A stretch of 54,429 nt of DNA from Bacteroidales bacterium (GCA_027858955.1 JAQIBR010000183.1:1-54429), one strand, 5' to 3'. Positions 9,147 to 17,466 are shown, counted from the first letter of the stretch. Made by a program: numbers and translations. Notes: generated by a model not told the origin, from the letters alone.

Positions 9147-10784
9147 ATGATAAAAAAATATTTTATGGTCTTGTTAGCGTTAATTGCAATGGTATTTTCC
9201 GCTTGCGAAAACCCAAGGACCAACAAAAAGAAATCAAATGATGAAATGAAAAGTTTAGTGGAGATGTACACACCTTTTGAACTTACTGCTGATCTTTCGT
9301 ATTTATCTGATAATGAGAAAGAAATGGTGAAAGTGCTTTTCGAAGCATCAGCCATTATGAATCAAATTTATTGGCGCCAAGCTTATGGCCCTAACGAAGA
9401 GCTTTTAGAGGGACTCAATGAAAATGCTCTCAAATTCGTTGATATCAATTATGGTCCCTGGAATCGTTTGGACAATAATGCTCCATTTATTGAAGGTGCA
9501 GGCCCAAAACCTACCGGAGCAAATTTTTATCCGAAAGATATGACCGCGGATGAGTTCGAAGCTTGGGAAGATCCAAATAAAGACAATCTCTATACAATGA
9601 TTCGTCGCGAAGAAAACGGAGCGCTTAAAAGCATTTGGTATCACGAATATTTTAAAGAAGAAACTGATAAAGTTGCGGAATTACTTGTTAAAGCAGCTGA
9701 GCTTGCTGAGGATGAAGGATTAAAAAAATATCTGAATTTACGAGCCGAGGCTTTGCTGACTGATGATTATTTTGCCAGTGATATGGCTTGGCTTGATATG
9801 AAATCTAGCAATGTTGATTTAGTAATCGGTCCAATCGAAAATTATGAAGATGCTCTTTATGGATATAAAGCAGCGCACGAAGCTTATATTTTGATTAAAG
9901 ACAATGCCTGGAGCGAGAAGTTGGCGCATTTTGCGCAATTTTTACCAGAACTGCAAAAGCAAATTCCAGTTGATGAAAAGTATAAAGCAGAAACGCCAGG
10001 TTTTGATACTGATCTAAATGCATATGATGTGATTTTTTATGCGGGTGATTGCAATGCAGGTTCAAAAACCATTGCTATTAATTTGCCAAATGATGAAAGA
10101 GTTCAGTTAGAAAAAGGAACGCGACGCTTGCAGTTAAAAAACAGCATGCGTGCAAAATTTGAAAAGATTTTAGTTCCTATTAGTGATGTATTGATTGCTC
10201 AAGATCAGCGACAGTTTGTAACTTTTGATGCATTTTTTGCAAATACTATGTTTCACGAAGTGGCTCACGGTCTTGGAATTAAAAACACTATCAACGGAAA
10301 AGGTCCGATTCGCAAAGCTTTAAAAGAACAATATTCTGCATTAGAAGAAGGCAAAGCCGATATTTTAGGCTTGTATATGGTAACCAATCTCAACGAAATG
10401 GGCGAGTTTGCCGATACCGATTTGATGGAAAATTATGTAACTTTTATGGCCGGAATTTTCCGTTCCGTTCGATTTGGTGCTGCCAGTTCACATGGAAAAG
10501 CAAATATGGTTCGTTTTAATTATTTTCTTGAAAAAGAAGCATTTAATAAGCTTGAAGATGGAACTTATGCTATTGATTTTGAGAAAATGAAAGCCGCTTC
10601 CGAAGATTTAACGGCATTGATTTTTGAAATCCAAGGCGAAGGCGATTATGAAGCTGCCAAAGCTTTAGTTGAAACCAAAGGAATAATAAATGCAGATTTA
10701 CAATCCGATTTGGATAAAGTAGACGCAGCGGGAATTCCAACCGATATTATTTTTGTGCAAGGAATGGAACATGTAGGATTGTAA
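9147..10784 (+). CDS. DPP III-like zinc peptidase lipoprotein
   Basis: A 545-residue protein with a lipoprotein signal (hydrophobic stretch ending in the lipobox FSAC at about residue 19-22), so it is probably anchored on the periplasmic face of an envelope membrane. A zinc site HEVAH (His370, Glu371, His374) is followed about 30 residues later by LEEGKAD, resembling the EECRAE-type third-ligand motif of the dipeptidyl-peptidase III (M49) family. In classical DPP III the first motif is HEXXGH; here it is the shorter HEXXH. Bacteroidota DPP III-like hydrolases with such a form exist to my knowledge. A terminator follows directly, so it is monocistronic. Substrate (dipeptides from peptide N-termini) is inferred. 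Confidence 0.8.
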   Translation: MIKKYFMVLLALIAMVFSACENPRTNKKKSNDEMKSLVEMYTPFELTADLSYLSDNEKEMVKVLFEASAIMNQIYWRQAYGPNEELLEGLNENALKFVDINYGPWNRLDNNAPFIEGAGPKPTGANFYPKDMTADEFEAWEDPNKDNLYTMIRREENGALKSIWYHEYFKEETDKVAELLVKAAELAEDEGLKKYLNLRAEALLTDDYFASDMAWLDMKSSNVDLVIGPIENYEDALYGYKAAHEAYILIKDNAWSEKLAHFAQFLPELQKQIPVDEKYKAETPGFDTDLNAYDVIFYAGDCNAGSKTIAINLPNDERVQLEKGTRRLQLKNSMRAKFEKILVPISDVLIAQDQRQFVTFDAFFANTMFHEVAHGLGIKNTINGKGPIRKALKEQYSALEEGKADILGLYMVTNLNEMGEFADTDLMENYVTFMAGIFRSVRFGAASSHGKANMVRFNYFLEKEAFNKLEDGTYAIDFEKMKAASEDLTALIFEIQGEGDYEAAKALVETKGIINADLQSDLDKVDAAGIPTDIIFVQGMEHVGL

Positions 10785-10806
10785 GGTTTTCTTAAAAAAT
10801 TAAAAG

Positions 10807-10839
10807 AGCTGCCGGATTTGTTTTTGGTGGCTTTTTTTT
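10807..10839 (+). terminator. rho-independent terminator after the peptidase gene
   Basis: AGCTGCC at 10807-10813 pairs with GGTGGCT at 10826-10832 (two G-U pairs) and is followed by an uninterrupted T run. It is placed 22 bases after the stop of the peptidase gene. Confidence 0.75.
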
Positions 10840-10874
10840 GTTTGGAGTCGTTTTTAAATAGTTTATATTTTCGT

Positions 10875-10882
10875 TATATTTG
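10875..10882 (+). promoter_or_regulatory. -7 box TATATTTG upstream of the nuclease gene
   Basis: It matches TAnnTTTG. A transcript from here would have a leader of about 155 bases before the nuclease ATG at 11046. The leader includes the CAACGTTG palindrome near 10975. Confidence 0.35.
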
Positions 10883-11045
10883 GGAAAATAATCCAATGCC
10901 TAACAATTGTTCAAACAATATTAAATAATTGATGATATCCTCGTCTATAAGAACGGCGACTCGCTTAATAACAACGTTGGTAAATAGATTTGCAATTATC
11001 ACAAAACTATGGTTTTCTCATTAAGAAATTAAAAAACATTCTATT

Positions 11046-12221
11046 ATGGATTTAGATAAATTTCAGTTATTCCTCGATCAGGTTAATCTGATTACAAGTA
11101 ATCATGAAAAAATGGCAAAACTTTCCGGGGAAAATTTCAATATTTTCAAGACCTTAAAACTTGAATCTTCAGAAGTAAGATTGCATTCATCAATATTGGC
11201 AGAATTTTTAAATCCGAAAGGTACGCACGGACAGGGAGATTTGTTTTTAAGATTATTTGTTGACCAATTTGTTGTTGACCAACCCAAATTAAAAGACTTT
11301 AATACAAAATCTGCAATTGCTGGAGCCGAAAAAGATGTTGGCCCTATTAATGAAGATAATACTACTGGCGGAATAATAGATATACTTATAACTGATAATA
11401 AAAAAAGCATAGCTATTGAAAATAAGATATATGCACAAGATCAAGAAAATCAATTATTGCGTTATCACAATTCTGTTGAAAACCCCATTTTGTTTTATTT
11501 AACTCTAGACGGTTCTGCTCCATCAGACAGAAGTAGAGGTAATCTTGATAAATGGAAGTATAAAACTATTTCATATCACGCAGATATAATAGATTGGCTA
11601 GAGAATTGTAGAAAAGAAGCTGTATCACTACCAATAATTCGTGAAACAATTACTCAATACATTAATCATATAAAATTTTTAACGCATCAAACAAGCAAAG
11701 TAAAGATGAAGGAAGAAATTAGAAATTTAATACTGGATAATACAAAGTATACGGATTCAATTGAGCTGTGTTCAGAGATTCTAAATGAAATTACACGAGA
11801 AACTAAAGGACGATTCTTAAAAAAGTTAAAAGAAAAGCTAATCGTAAATATACCAAATGAAACAATTATAGACTTTAATAATGACGTTACGCTTATTGTC
11901 CATAGCGGAGAAGATGCAGGGGGTATATATATTGGTTACCGGGCAATTAAGAATAATCTAAACGATAGTAAAGATTCATTTGAATACAAAGATCTACTTA
12001 GAAACATTTACCCAAATATGAAATCCTCTATACGCAGTATTGGCTGGTATACGCCAGCCCCATTTAAGTTCAACGAAAAAATTGAACAGTATGATAAAAA
12101 TAATGGGCTAAAACTAAGCAAAGATACATTGGTTTTTGAAGAGATTATAGATAAAATAGTCCAAGAAGAAAATGAGATTAGAAGTGAGTTCATTAGGAAA
12201 ATAAAGCCAGCACATAAATAG
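11046..12221 (+). CDS. PD-(D/E)XK nuclease-family protein
   Basis: A 391-residue soluble protein with a PD-(D/E)XK nuclease core of the PDDEXK_4 (PF14281) type. EVRLHSSILAEFLNP lies at about 43-57, the catalytic aspartate is in IDILI (Asp112), and IAIENKI supplies Glu125 and Lys127. QENQLLRY follows, as is usual in this family. The C-terminal two-thirds is helical and not recognised. Members are found in accessory and defence-associated regions but are mostly uncharacterised. Here it lies next to a YD-repeat-like gene (18-base gap) and a REP transposase. The fold is well supported; the biological target is unknown. Confidence 0.8.
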   Translation: MDLDKFQLFLDQVNLITSNHEKMAKLSGENFNIFKTLKLESSEVRLHSSILAEFLNPKGTHGQGDLFLRLFVDQFVVDQPKLKDFNTKSAIAGAEKDVGPINEDNTTGGIIDILITDNKKSIAIENKIYAQDQENQLLRYHNSVENPILFYLTLDGSAPSDRSRGNLDKWKYKTISYHADIIDWLENCRKEAVSLPIIRETITQYINHIKFLTHQTSKVKMKEEIRNLILDNTKYTDSIELCSEILNEITRETKGRFLKKLKEKLIVNIPNETIIDFNNDVTLIVHSGEDAGGIYIGYRAIKNNLNDSKDSFEYKDLLRNIYPNMKSSIRSIGWYTPAPFKFNEKIEQYDKNNGLKLSKDTLVFEEIIDKIVQEENEIRSEFIRKIKPAHK

Positions 12222-12239
12222 TTAAATCATTTCGAGCAT

Positions 12240-13304
12240 ATGGCCAAAAAAATCAAAACCACAACAGAAAAGTATTATCACGCGATAAGTAAGTTTGGTA
12301 ATGTTTCAAAGGGAGATATAATAAGTGGAGATTCTCACCAAGAAGGTAGGTTTTATCGCTATAATGAAGGTGGAGAAATAATCGAAGAAGGATTATATAT
12401 GGACAATTATTATTCATATAATCGCCCTTTAATTATCTGTGCTTCAAAATATAACAGTGAAGGAAAATTAATTGAAGATCTGTTTTTTAGCAGGGAAGAA
12501 CCATTTGAAATTCCAATCGAAAAAATAATATATATCTATGATAATCAGGGACGTATTACTGAAGAGCAAAAGTATATTGTAACTTCCCAAAACACTATTC
12601 AAAATGATTTGAAGCAGAAAACGATAGGGGAGTTTTCTCTGGATGAAATAAGAAATTACATATATGACAATCACGGAAATCTTATTGAGAAAAATGTACT
12701 ATTAAATGATGGATCCTTCCGAGACAGAGTAGTCTTTAATTGTGATGCTAATGGAAATAGAACAGAAGTGTTGATATTCAATTTAGATAACAGTATTGAT
12801 GAAAAAATATTGGGCAAGTTCAATGAATTTGATCAATTAATTGAAGAAAAGCATTTCGTTGGCGAAAACAGATTAGAAGAGACAGCACAATATAAATTTG
12901 ACGATAGATGGAATTTAATTGAAGAAGTCTATTTTGATGGAGATAGCAATCTGAGCAGCATAATAAAAATGGTATATGATGATCGAAAAAATTGCATTGA
13001 AATGAATATATTTAGTCCTGAAAGGAAGCTTAAGAGCAAAGAAATAAATGAATTTAATAATCAAAACCTCGTTATTAAAAATGCTGACTACGATTCAGAG
13101 GGAAACTTAAAGCGGAAGCAACTGTATAAATATGATCGTAGAGGAAATGAGTTGCAAATTATAACATTTGATTTTGAAAATGGATTTGAGATGACCAGAA
13201 TTGAGTATGAATACGATGAATTCAATAATCACATTAAATCGATTGATTACATAAATGAAATTCATCAATCTATTTGTGAAAGAGAAATTGAGTATTATGA
13301 ATAA
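12240..13304 (+). CDS. YD-repeat-like hypothetical protein
   Basis: A 354-residue protein built from imperfect repeats of about 22-28 residues around a Y-D-x-x-G/N-x core. Examples are YDNQGRITEE, YDNHGNLIEK, YDDRKNCIEM, YDSEGNLKRK, YDRRGNELQI and YDEFNNHIKS. These resemble the YD/RHS repeats that form beta-sheet shells, but there is no RHS core motif, no toxin domain and no signal peptide, so a secreted toxin is unlikely. It starts 18 bases after the nuclease gene and may be its co-transcribed partner. Similar cytoplasmic repeat proteins in Bacteroidota are unassigned. Function unknown. Confidence 0.65.
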   Translation: MAKKIKTTTEKYYHAISKFGNVSKGDIISGDSHQEGRFYRYNEGGEIIEEGLYMDNYYSYNRPLIICASKYNSEGKLIEDLFFSREEPFEIPIEKIIYIYDNQGRITEEQKYIVTSQNTIQNDLKQKTIGEFSLDEIRNYIYDNHGNLIEKNVLLNDGSFRDRVVFNCDANGNRTEVLIFNLDNSIDEKILGKFNEFDQLIEEKHFVGENRLEETAQYKFDDRWNLIEEVYFDGDSNLSSIIKMVYDDRKNCIEMNIFSPERKLKSKEINEFNNQNLVIKNADYDSEGNLKRKQLYKYDRRGNELQIITFDFENGFEMTRIEYEYDEFNNHIKSIDYINEIHQSICEREIEYYE

Positions 13305-13328
13305 AAACATCTAGTGCTGAATTTAACA

Positions 13329-13409
13329 GCCCAGAATGGGCGTAATACAATAGCGATGGGTGAAGCCCATCGAAAAACACACAATATAAATCAAAAGCCC
13401 TGAAAGGGC
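13329..13409 (+). repeat. REP palindrome block upstream of the transposase
   Basis: Three consecutive hairpins. GCCC/GGGC spans 13329-13341. CGATGGG/CCCATCG lies at 13354-13360 and 13366-13372. GCCCT/AGGGC lies at 13397-13401 and 13405-13409. The same ordered trio recurs at 14043-14120. The block ends 11 bases before the transposase ATG. Confidence 0.85.
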
Positions 13410-13419
13410 GCAATAAAAT

Positions 13420-13872
13420 ATGGGACAATCGCTAGTAAAAAATTACATCCACATTGTGTTTAGCACCAAAAATCACAAGCCAATTATACCATCTGCTTAT
13501 GAGGAAGAATTGCATAGTTATCTTGGCGGCATCTGCAAAAACCTCGATTGCCAACCCATAAAAATCGGCGGCTATAACGATCACATACATATACTCTGTA
13601 TGTTATCCAAGAAAATTGCTTTGATGAAATTGGTTGAAGAAGTAAAATCCCATTCATCAAAATGGATGAAAACAAAAGACGTATCGCTTAGAAACTTTTA
13701 TTGGCAAGATGGTTACGGCACATTTTCTGTAAACCCAAGTGAAGTAGATATTGTTGTAGCTTATATCGCCAATCAATATAAACATCATAGTAAGATAAGC
13801 TTTCAGGAAGAGTATAGAGCATTTCTAAAAAAGTATAATGTTGATTATGATGAACGCTATGTGTGGGGGTAA
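13420..13872 (+). CDS. REP-associated tyrosine transposase (Y1/HUH)
   Basis: A 150-residue single-strand transposase of the IS200/IS605 TnpA-like superfamily. The HUH metal motif is HIH in the segment NDHIHIL (about residues 63-67). The nucleophilic tyrosine is most likely in YIANQYKHH near residue 115. VKNYIHIVFSTKN near the start and FYWQDGYGTFSV are family signatures. No TnpB and no terminal IS ends are present. Instead the gene is bracketed by several copies of short palindromes, the arrangement of REP-associated (RAYT) transposases. These are domesticated, vertically kept enzymes that process REP hairpins. The frame is intact. Confidence 0.9.
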   Translation: MGQSLVKNYIHIVFSTKNHKPIIPSAYEEELHSYLGGICKNLDCQPIKIGGYNDHIHILCMLSKKIALMKLVEEVKSHSSKWMKTKDVSLRNFYWQDGYGTFSVNPSEVDIVVAYIANQYKHHSKISFQEEYRAFLKKYNVDYDERYVWG

Positions 13873-13879
13873 TTATTCT

Positions 13880-13959
13880 GCCCTTTCAGGGCTAAAAAAT
13901 TCGGGTCTTAGATTTCACAGGGCTGCACCCTGTGCTAACGTATTATGCCCCTTCAGGGC
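13880..13959 (+). repeat. REP palindrome block downstream, inverted
   Basis: Three hairpins after the transposase stop. GCCCTTTCAGGGC at 13880-13892 is the exact reverse complement of the 13397-13409 palindrome. A perfect CACAGGG/CCCTGTG stem follows at 13916-13922 and 13928-13934. GCCCCTTCAGGGC lies at 13947-13959. The block is thus inverted relative to the upstream one. Confidence 0.85.
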
Positions 13960-14042
13960 TTGGTGCTATTCTGTATAAAAAAATGTTGGTACAATATAAA
14001 ATTAACGAAAACTTATTACAAAAGACGAAACGAGTTTTATTA

Positions 14043-14127
14043 GCCCAGAATGGGCGTAATGCAATAACGATGGCAGCCCATCGAAAAAAGGAGTTATATA
14101 TTTAAAAACCCTGAAAGGGCGCAATAA
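14043..14127 (+). repeat. second copy of the upstream REP trio
   Basis: It repeats the order of the 13329 block. GCCCAGAATGGGCGTAAT starts at 14043. CGATGG/CCATCG lies at 14068-14073 and 14078-14083. CCCTGAAAGGGCGCAATAAA follows from 14109. The first and last palindromes are nearly identical to the upstream copy; the middle one has a shorter loop. Confidence 0.85.
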
Positions 14128-14153
14128 AAAACAACACAACAACTCAAAAATAT

Positions 14154-14161
14154 TACTTTTG
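14154..14161 (+). promoter_or_regulatory. -7 box TACTTTTG next to the DUF3109 start
   Basis: It matches TAnnTTTG and ends only four bases before the ATG at 14166. The transcript would therefore start at or within a few bases of the start codon, a leaderless arrangement. Confidence 0.5.
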
Positions 14162-14165
14162 CCGC

Positions 14166-14750
14166 ATGATTTCAATCGGTAATACCATGGTTTCTGAAGA
14201 AGTAATAAAAAAGCAATTTAGCTGTGATTTATCTGCTTGTTACGGCGAATGCTGTGTAGCTGGCGATGCCGGAGCTCCACTTGATGTGGATGAAATAGGT
14301 CAGCTTGAGGATTTTATCGATAAAATCTTACCTTATATGACAACGGAAGGTCGAAAAGTAATAGAAAAAGAAGGCGTTTTTGATTATGATGTGGCTGGAG
14401 AACTTGTAACTCCTTTAGTAAATAATAAGGAATGCGCTTTTGTGTATTTCGAAAATAAAATTGCTCTTTGTGCCATCGAAAAAGCATATCTCGAAAAGAA
14501 GATCCCGAATATAAAACCAATTTCCTGTTCTTTATATCCTATTCGAATTACAGAATACAAAGATTTTGAAGCTGTAAATTATCATCATTGGGGAATCTGC
14601 GATTTTGCACGAGTAAAAGGTAAAAAGGAAAAAATGGCAGTTTATGAATTTTTAAAGGAGCCACTAATAAGAAAATATGGTGCGGATTGGTATAAAACTC
14701 TTGAAGAAGAAGTCAATTCTGGACGATACGATGAGGTTCTAAATCGCTAG
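14166..14750 (+). CDS. DUF3109 family cysteine-rich protein
   Basis: A 194-residue cytosolic protein of the DUF3109 family, a relative of the YkgJ-type zinc/iron-chelate domain. Cysteine clusters are CDLSACYGECCVAGDAG near residues 20-36, ECAF and LCAIE in the middle, and SCSLYPIR and GICDFA towards the end. Their spacing suggests a bound metal or Fe-S centre. The function of the family is not established. It ends four bases inside the end of the convergent ArsC-like gene. The promoter box is almost against the start codon. Confidence 0.85.
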   Translation: MISIGNTMVSEEVIKKQFSCDLSACYGECCVAGDAGAPLDVDEIGQLEDFIDKILPYMTTEGRKVIEKEGVFDYDVAGELVTPLVNNKECAFVYFENKIALCAIEKAYLEKKIPNIKPISCSLYPIRITEYKDFEAVNYHHWGICDFARVKGKKEKMAVYEFLKEPLIRKYGADWYKTLEEEVNSGRYDEVLNR

Positions 14751-15106
14751 GTTATTTCTAAATGTTTTAAGAGAGCATCGACATTCTTCTTGCTATTGCC
14801 GATAAAAATCTTATTCCCATCAATAATTACCGGTCGTTTTAAAAAAGTATATTCCTGTAAAATTAAACTCTTATAATCATCTTCATGCAATCCCATATCA
14901 TTTATAATCAGATTTTTGTATTTTTGCGAACGGCGACTGAATATGGCTTCATAAGAACCTGCAAGATCTTGCATTTGATTTAATTCATCCTCTGTAATTG
15001 GTGATACTTTGATATCTTTTATCTCAAAACCTAAGTTAGCAACATTGGACTGTTTTAGAATTTTTCTACTTGTATCGCAATTTGATAGTGTATATACTTT
15101 TTTCAT
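14747..15106 (-). CDS. ArsC/Spx-family thioredoxin-fold protein
   Basis: A 119-residue ArsC-family protein (COG1393). The N-terminal VYTLSNCDTSRK contains the single catalytic-type cysteine at about residue 9, and FLKRPVIIDGNK is the conserved C-terminal loop. The family includes arsenate reductases that use glutaredoxin and Spx/MgsR-type regulators. No ars genes are nearby and there is only one obvious redox cysteine, so arsenate reduction is not established. It probably acts in the cytosol. It overlaps the end of the DUF3109 gene and has its own upstream promoter box. Confidence 0.85.
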   Translation of the reverse strand: MKKVYTLSNCDTSRKILKQSNVANLGFEIKDIKVSPITEDELNQMQDLAGSYEAIFSRRSQKYKNLIINDMGLHEDDYKSLILQEYTFLKRPVIIDGNKIFIGNSKKNVDALLKHLEIT

Positions 15107-15149
15107 AATTTAAAATAAGAACAATTTTATTTTTTAATTTTTTGTTTAT

Positions 15150-15157
15150 CAAAAGTA
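15150..15157 (-). promoter_or_regulatory. -7 box TACTTTTG for the ArsC-like gene
   Basis: Minus-strand match to TAnnTTTG, 43 bases upstream of the ATG at 15106. Confidence 0.45.
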
Positions 15158-15291
15158 AAAAACTCCATCCATATTTATCTTTTGACTGAAGATATTTTAG
15201 AAATAGATTTGTAAAAAAAACTGATATAAATTGGTTTTTTAACTGATTTAAATTTAACTATTTATATTTAATCCAAATAAAAATATTTTTA

Positions 15292-15299
15292 TATCTTTA
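15292..15299 (+). promoter_or_regulatory. -7 box TATCTTTA for the Fur-family gene
   Basis: One mismatch from TAnnTTTG. It would give a leader of about 105 bases containing the ACGATT/AATCGT hairpin. Confidence 0.4.
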
Positions 15300-15410
15300 T
15301 GCCCACGATTTGTTTTGCAATCGTAAGCATTTTTTATAGAATAGAATGAATTTATTAATGCCTGATTTTAACCAAAAAAATAGGGCAATAAATTCAACAA
15401 TAAAAAGCGA

Positions 15411-15899
15411 ATGAAAAGCACTAATACAAAAGAGACCTACGAAGCAGTTAAAAAAGTCTTCACTGAATTTCTACAGAAAAACGGTCAACGTAAAACCCCA
15501 GAGCGTTATACTATTTTAAAAGAGATCTACAATACAGATGGGCACTTTGATATTGAAACGCTTTATGTAACCATGAAAAATAATAAATATAGAGTCAGTA
15601 GAGCTACTCTTTACAATACCATGGAGCTATTGTTAGAATGTGGTTTGGTTACTAAGCATCAATTTGGAAATAATTGTGCTCAATTTGAGAAATCATTTAA
15701 ATTTAGCCAGCACGATCATTTTATTTGCCTCGACGATGGTTCTGTATTTGAGTTCTACGATCCTCGTTTACAGGAGATTAAAGACTCTGTCGAACAACTT
15801 TTAGGGGTTTCAATTAACAGCCATTCCCTTACTTTTTACGGAAGTTGCAGCTCAAAAAAAGATGCAGCCGCAAGAGTAGCAACTGTTAAACATCGGTAA
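15411..15899 (+). CDS. Fur-family transcriptional regulator
   Basis: A 162-residue regulator with a winged-helix N-terminal half ([20 protein letters not shown] and the recognition-helix segment [18 protein letters not shown]) and a metal-binding dimerisation half ([12 protein letters not shown], then [10 protein letters not shown]). These are the Fur landmarks. The paired CxxC structural zinc sites of many Fur proteins are absent: only isolated cysteines appear (ICLDDG, GSCSS). Metal sensing may therefore use histidine and acidic ligands. The regulated metal (iron, zinc, manganese or peroxide response) cannot be told from sequence. It is monocistronic, with purA downstream under its own promoter. 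Confidence 0.9.
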   Translation: MKSTNTKETYEAVKKVFTEFLQKNGQRKTPERYTILKEIYNTDGHFDIETLYVTMKNNKYRVSRATLYNTMELLLECGLVTKHQFGNNCAQFEKSFKFSQHDHFICLDDGSVFEFYDPRLQEIKDSVEQLLGVSINSHSLTFYGSCSSKKDAAARVATVKHR

Positions 15900-15965
15900 T
15901 TAGCAAAAGCACTTTTTTTTGTCTTATTCTAATAAATATGCCGAATCCATCACGCATATTATTCC

Positions 15966-15973
15966 TATCTTTG
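15966..15973 (+). promoter_or_regulatory. -7 box TATCTTTG for purA
   Basis: Perfect TAnnTTTG match. It implies a leader of about 95-100 bases before the purA ATG, which contains the alternating hairpin arms listed separately. Confidence 0.6.
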
Positions 15974-15984
15974 CTGTGTTTTTG

Positions 15985-16055
15985 AAGGCATTGCTTTTCA
16001 GCCTTTAAACAATTAATTATTTAATTATTTTTTGATAAATATGCCTTTTTAAGGC
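15985..16055 (+). promoter_or_regulatory. purA leader with alternating complementary arms
   Basis: Four arms in order: AAGGC (15985-15989), GCCTT (16001-16005), GCCTT (16043-16047), AAGGC (16051-16055). Arms 1-2 and 3-4 can form two hairpins, while arms 1-3 or 2-4 can form alternatives. The layout resembles an attenuator or translational switch, but the arms are only five bases and no T run follows. I do not recognise a known riboswitch. Confidence 0.3.
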
Positions 16056-16075
16056 GAAATAAAAATAGTACACAC

Positions 16076-17371
16076 ATGAAGGTTGATGTTCTTTTAGGTT
16101 TGCAATGGGGTGATGAAGGAAAAGGAAAAATTGTCGATGTTTTTACTCCCAAATACGATATTATTGCCAGATTTCAAGGAGGCCCAAATGCAGGTCATAC
16201 GCTTGAATTTAATGGAGAAAAACATGTTTTGCACACTATTCCTTCAGGGATATTTCATCCCAAAACAAAGAATTTGATAGGTAATGGAGTGATTATCGAC
16301 CCATTTATTTTCAAACAAGAAATCGAAAAATTGAATTCTGCTGGAATTAATCCTAGCTCCAATTTATATATATCAAAAAAAGCTCATTTAATTTTACCTA
16401 CTCATCGATTATTAGATGCTGTTTATGAGAAATCAAAAGGTGGAGAAAAAATTGGGTCTACTTTAAAAGGAATTGGGCCAACATATACTGATAAGGTAAA
16501 TCGTTCAGGACTTAGAGTTGGAGATATTTTGAGTGAAAGCTTTGAACAAAAATACAATTTGAAAAAAGAAAACCACTTACAAATAATCAAAGAATTTGAT
16601 TTCGATTTAAGTGAATTTAAAATAGATGGAAAATCATTCGAGGAATATGATAAAAGCTGGCTCAAAGCTATAGACACATTAGTTTCGATGAAACTTGTTG
16701 ATAGTGAGCATTTTGTTAATTCTGCGCTTAAAAGAGGAGAAACAGTTTTGGCTGAAGGAGCTCAAGGGACTATGCTGGATATTGATTTTGGTTCTTATCC
16801 TTTTGTAACTTCATCAAATACTATTGTTAGTGGTGTTTGCTCTGGATTAGGTGTTGCACCTCAAAAAATAGGTCGAGTATTTGGCGTTTTTAAGGCCTAT
16901 TGTACTCGTGTTGGAAATGGTCCTTTTCCAACTGAATTACATGATGAAGTTGGAGAAGAATTACGTAAAGCTGGTCACGAATTTGGATCTACAACAGGTC
17001 GTCCACGACGTTGTGGTTGGTTAGATCTCCCTGCTCTTAAATATGCTATAATGCTTAATGGCGTTACTGATTTGATTGTTACCAAAGTAGATGTATTAGA
17101 TAATTTTGACAACATAAATATTTGTAACGAATATATTTACGGCGATCAAAAAATGGATTATTTCCCTTACGAAATAAACGATCCAAAACTAAAACCTGTT
17201 TTTGTATCTTTAAAAGGATGGAAAACTGATATTACTGCAATTCGTAGCATTGAAAATTTGCCTAAGGAATTAATGGAATTTGTGGCTTATATAGAAAAAC
17301 AGACGGATGTACCTGTTTCTATTATTTCTGTTGGTCCAGATAGGACACAAACAATATTTCGTGTTGATTAA
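16076..17371 (+). CDS. purA: adenylosuccinate synthetase
   Basis: A GTP-dependent enzyme of 431 residues that joins IMP and aspartate to adenylosuccinate in AMP synthesis. The N-terminal GLQWGDEGKGKIVD is the P-loop and catalytic aspartate region. NAGHT follows, then GPTYTDK, EGAQGTMLDIDFG and the aspartate/GTP-binding FGSTTGRPRRCGW. VTKVDVLD is near the C-terminus. Length is standard. It is followed after 95 bases by cdd, another nucleotide-metabolism gene. Confidence 0.98.
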   Translation: MKVDVLLGLQWGDEGKGKIVDVFTPKYDIIARFQGGPNAGHTLEFNGEKHVLHTIPSGIFHPKTKNLIGNGVIIDPFIFKQEIEKLNSAGINPSSNLYISKKAHLILPTHRLLDAVYEKSKGGEKIGSTLKGIGPTYTDKVNRSGLRVGDILSESFEQKYNLKKENHLQIIKEFDFDLSEFKIDGKSFEEYDKSWLKAIDTLVSMKLVDSEHFVNSALKRGETVLAEGAQGTMLDIDFGSYPFVTSSNTIVSGVCSGLGVAPQKIGRVFGVFKAYCTRVGNGPFPTELHDEVGEELRKAGHEFGSTTGRPRRCGWLDLPALKYAIMLNGVTDLIVTKVDVLDNFDNINICNEYIYGDQKMDYFPYEINDPKLKPVFVSLKGWKTDITAIRSIENLPKELMEFVAYIEKQTDVPVSIISVGPDRTQTIFRVD

Positions 17372-17466
17372 GTCTATAAGAAAAGTCAGAATTTTGTAAC
17401 TTTACTGCTCTCAAAGGGTATAAATTCACAGTTTCATCCTTATTTGCGACTTTTTGAAGCTTATTT

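Larger units (their letters stand above)
15107..15410. other. divergent intergenic region, ArsC-like gene and Fur-family gene
   Basis: A 304-base AT-rich gap with no coding potential. It holds divergent -7 boxes for the two neighbours. A small hairpin, ACGATT at 15305-15310 with AATCGT at 15319-15324, would lie at the start of the Fur-family leader. Confidence 0.5.

Noticed and set aside
12240-13304. RHS-type secreted toxin
   Set aside because: No signal peptide, no RHS core DPxG motif and no C-terminal toxin domain; only YD-like repeats are seen.
13420-13872. complete IS200/IS605 insertion sequence
   Set aside because: No TnpB and no single pair of IS ends; several REP palindrome blocks surround the gene, which fits a RAYT better.
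14747-15106. arsenic resistance operon
   Set aside because: Only the ArsC-fold protein is present; no arsR, arsB or acr3 gene lies nearby, so arsenate reduction is not claimed.
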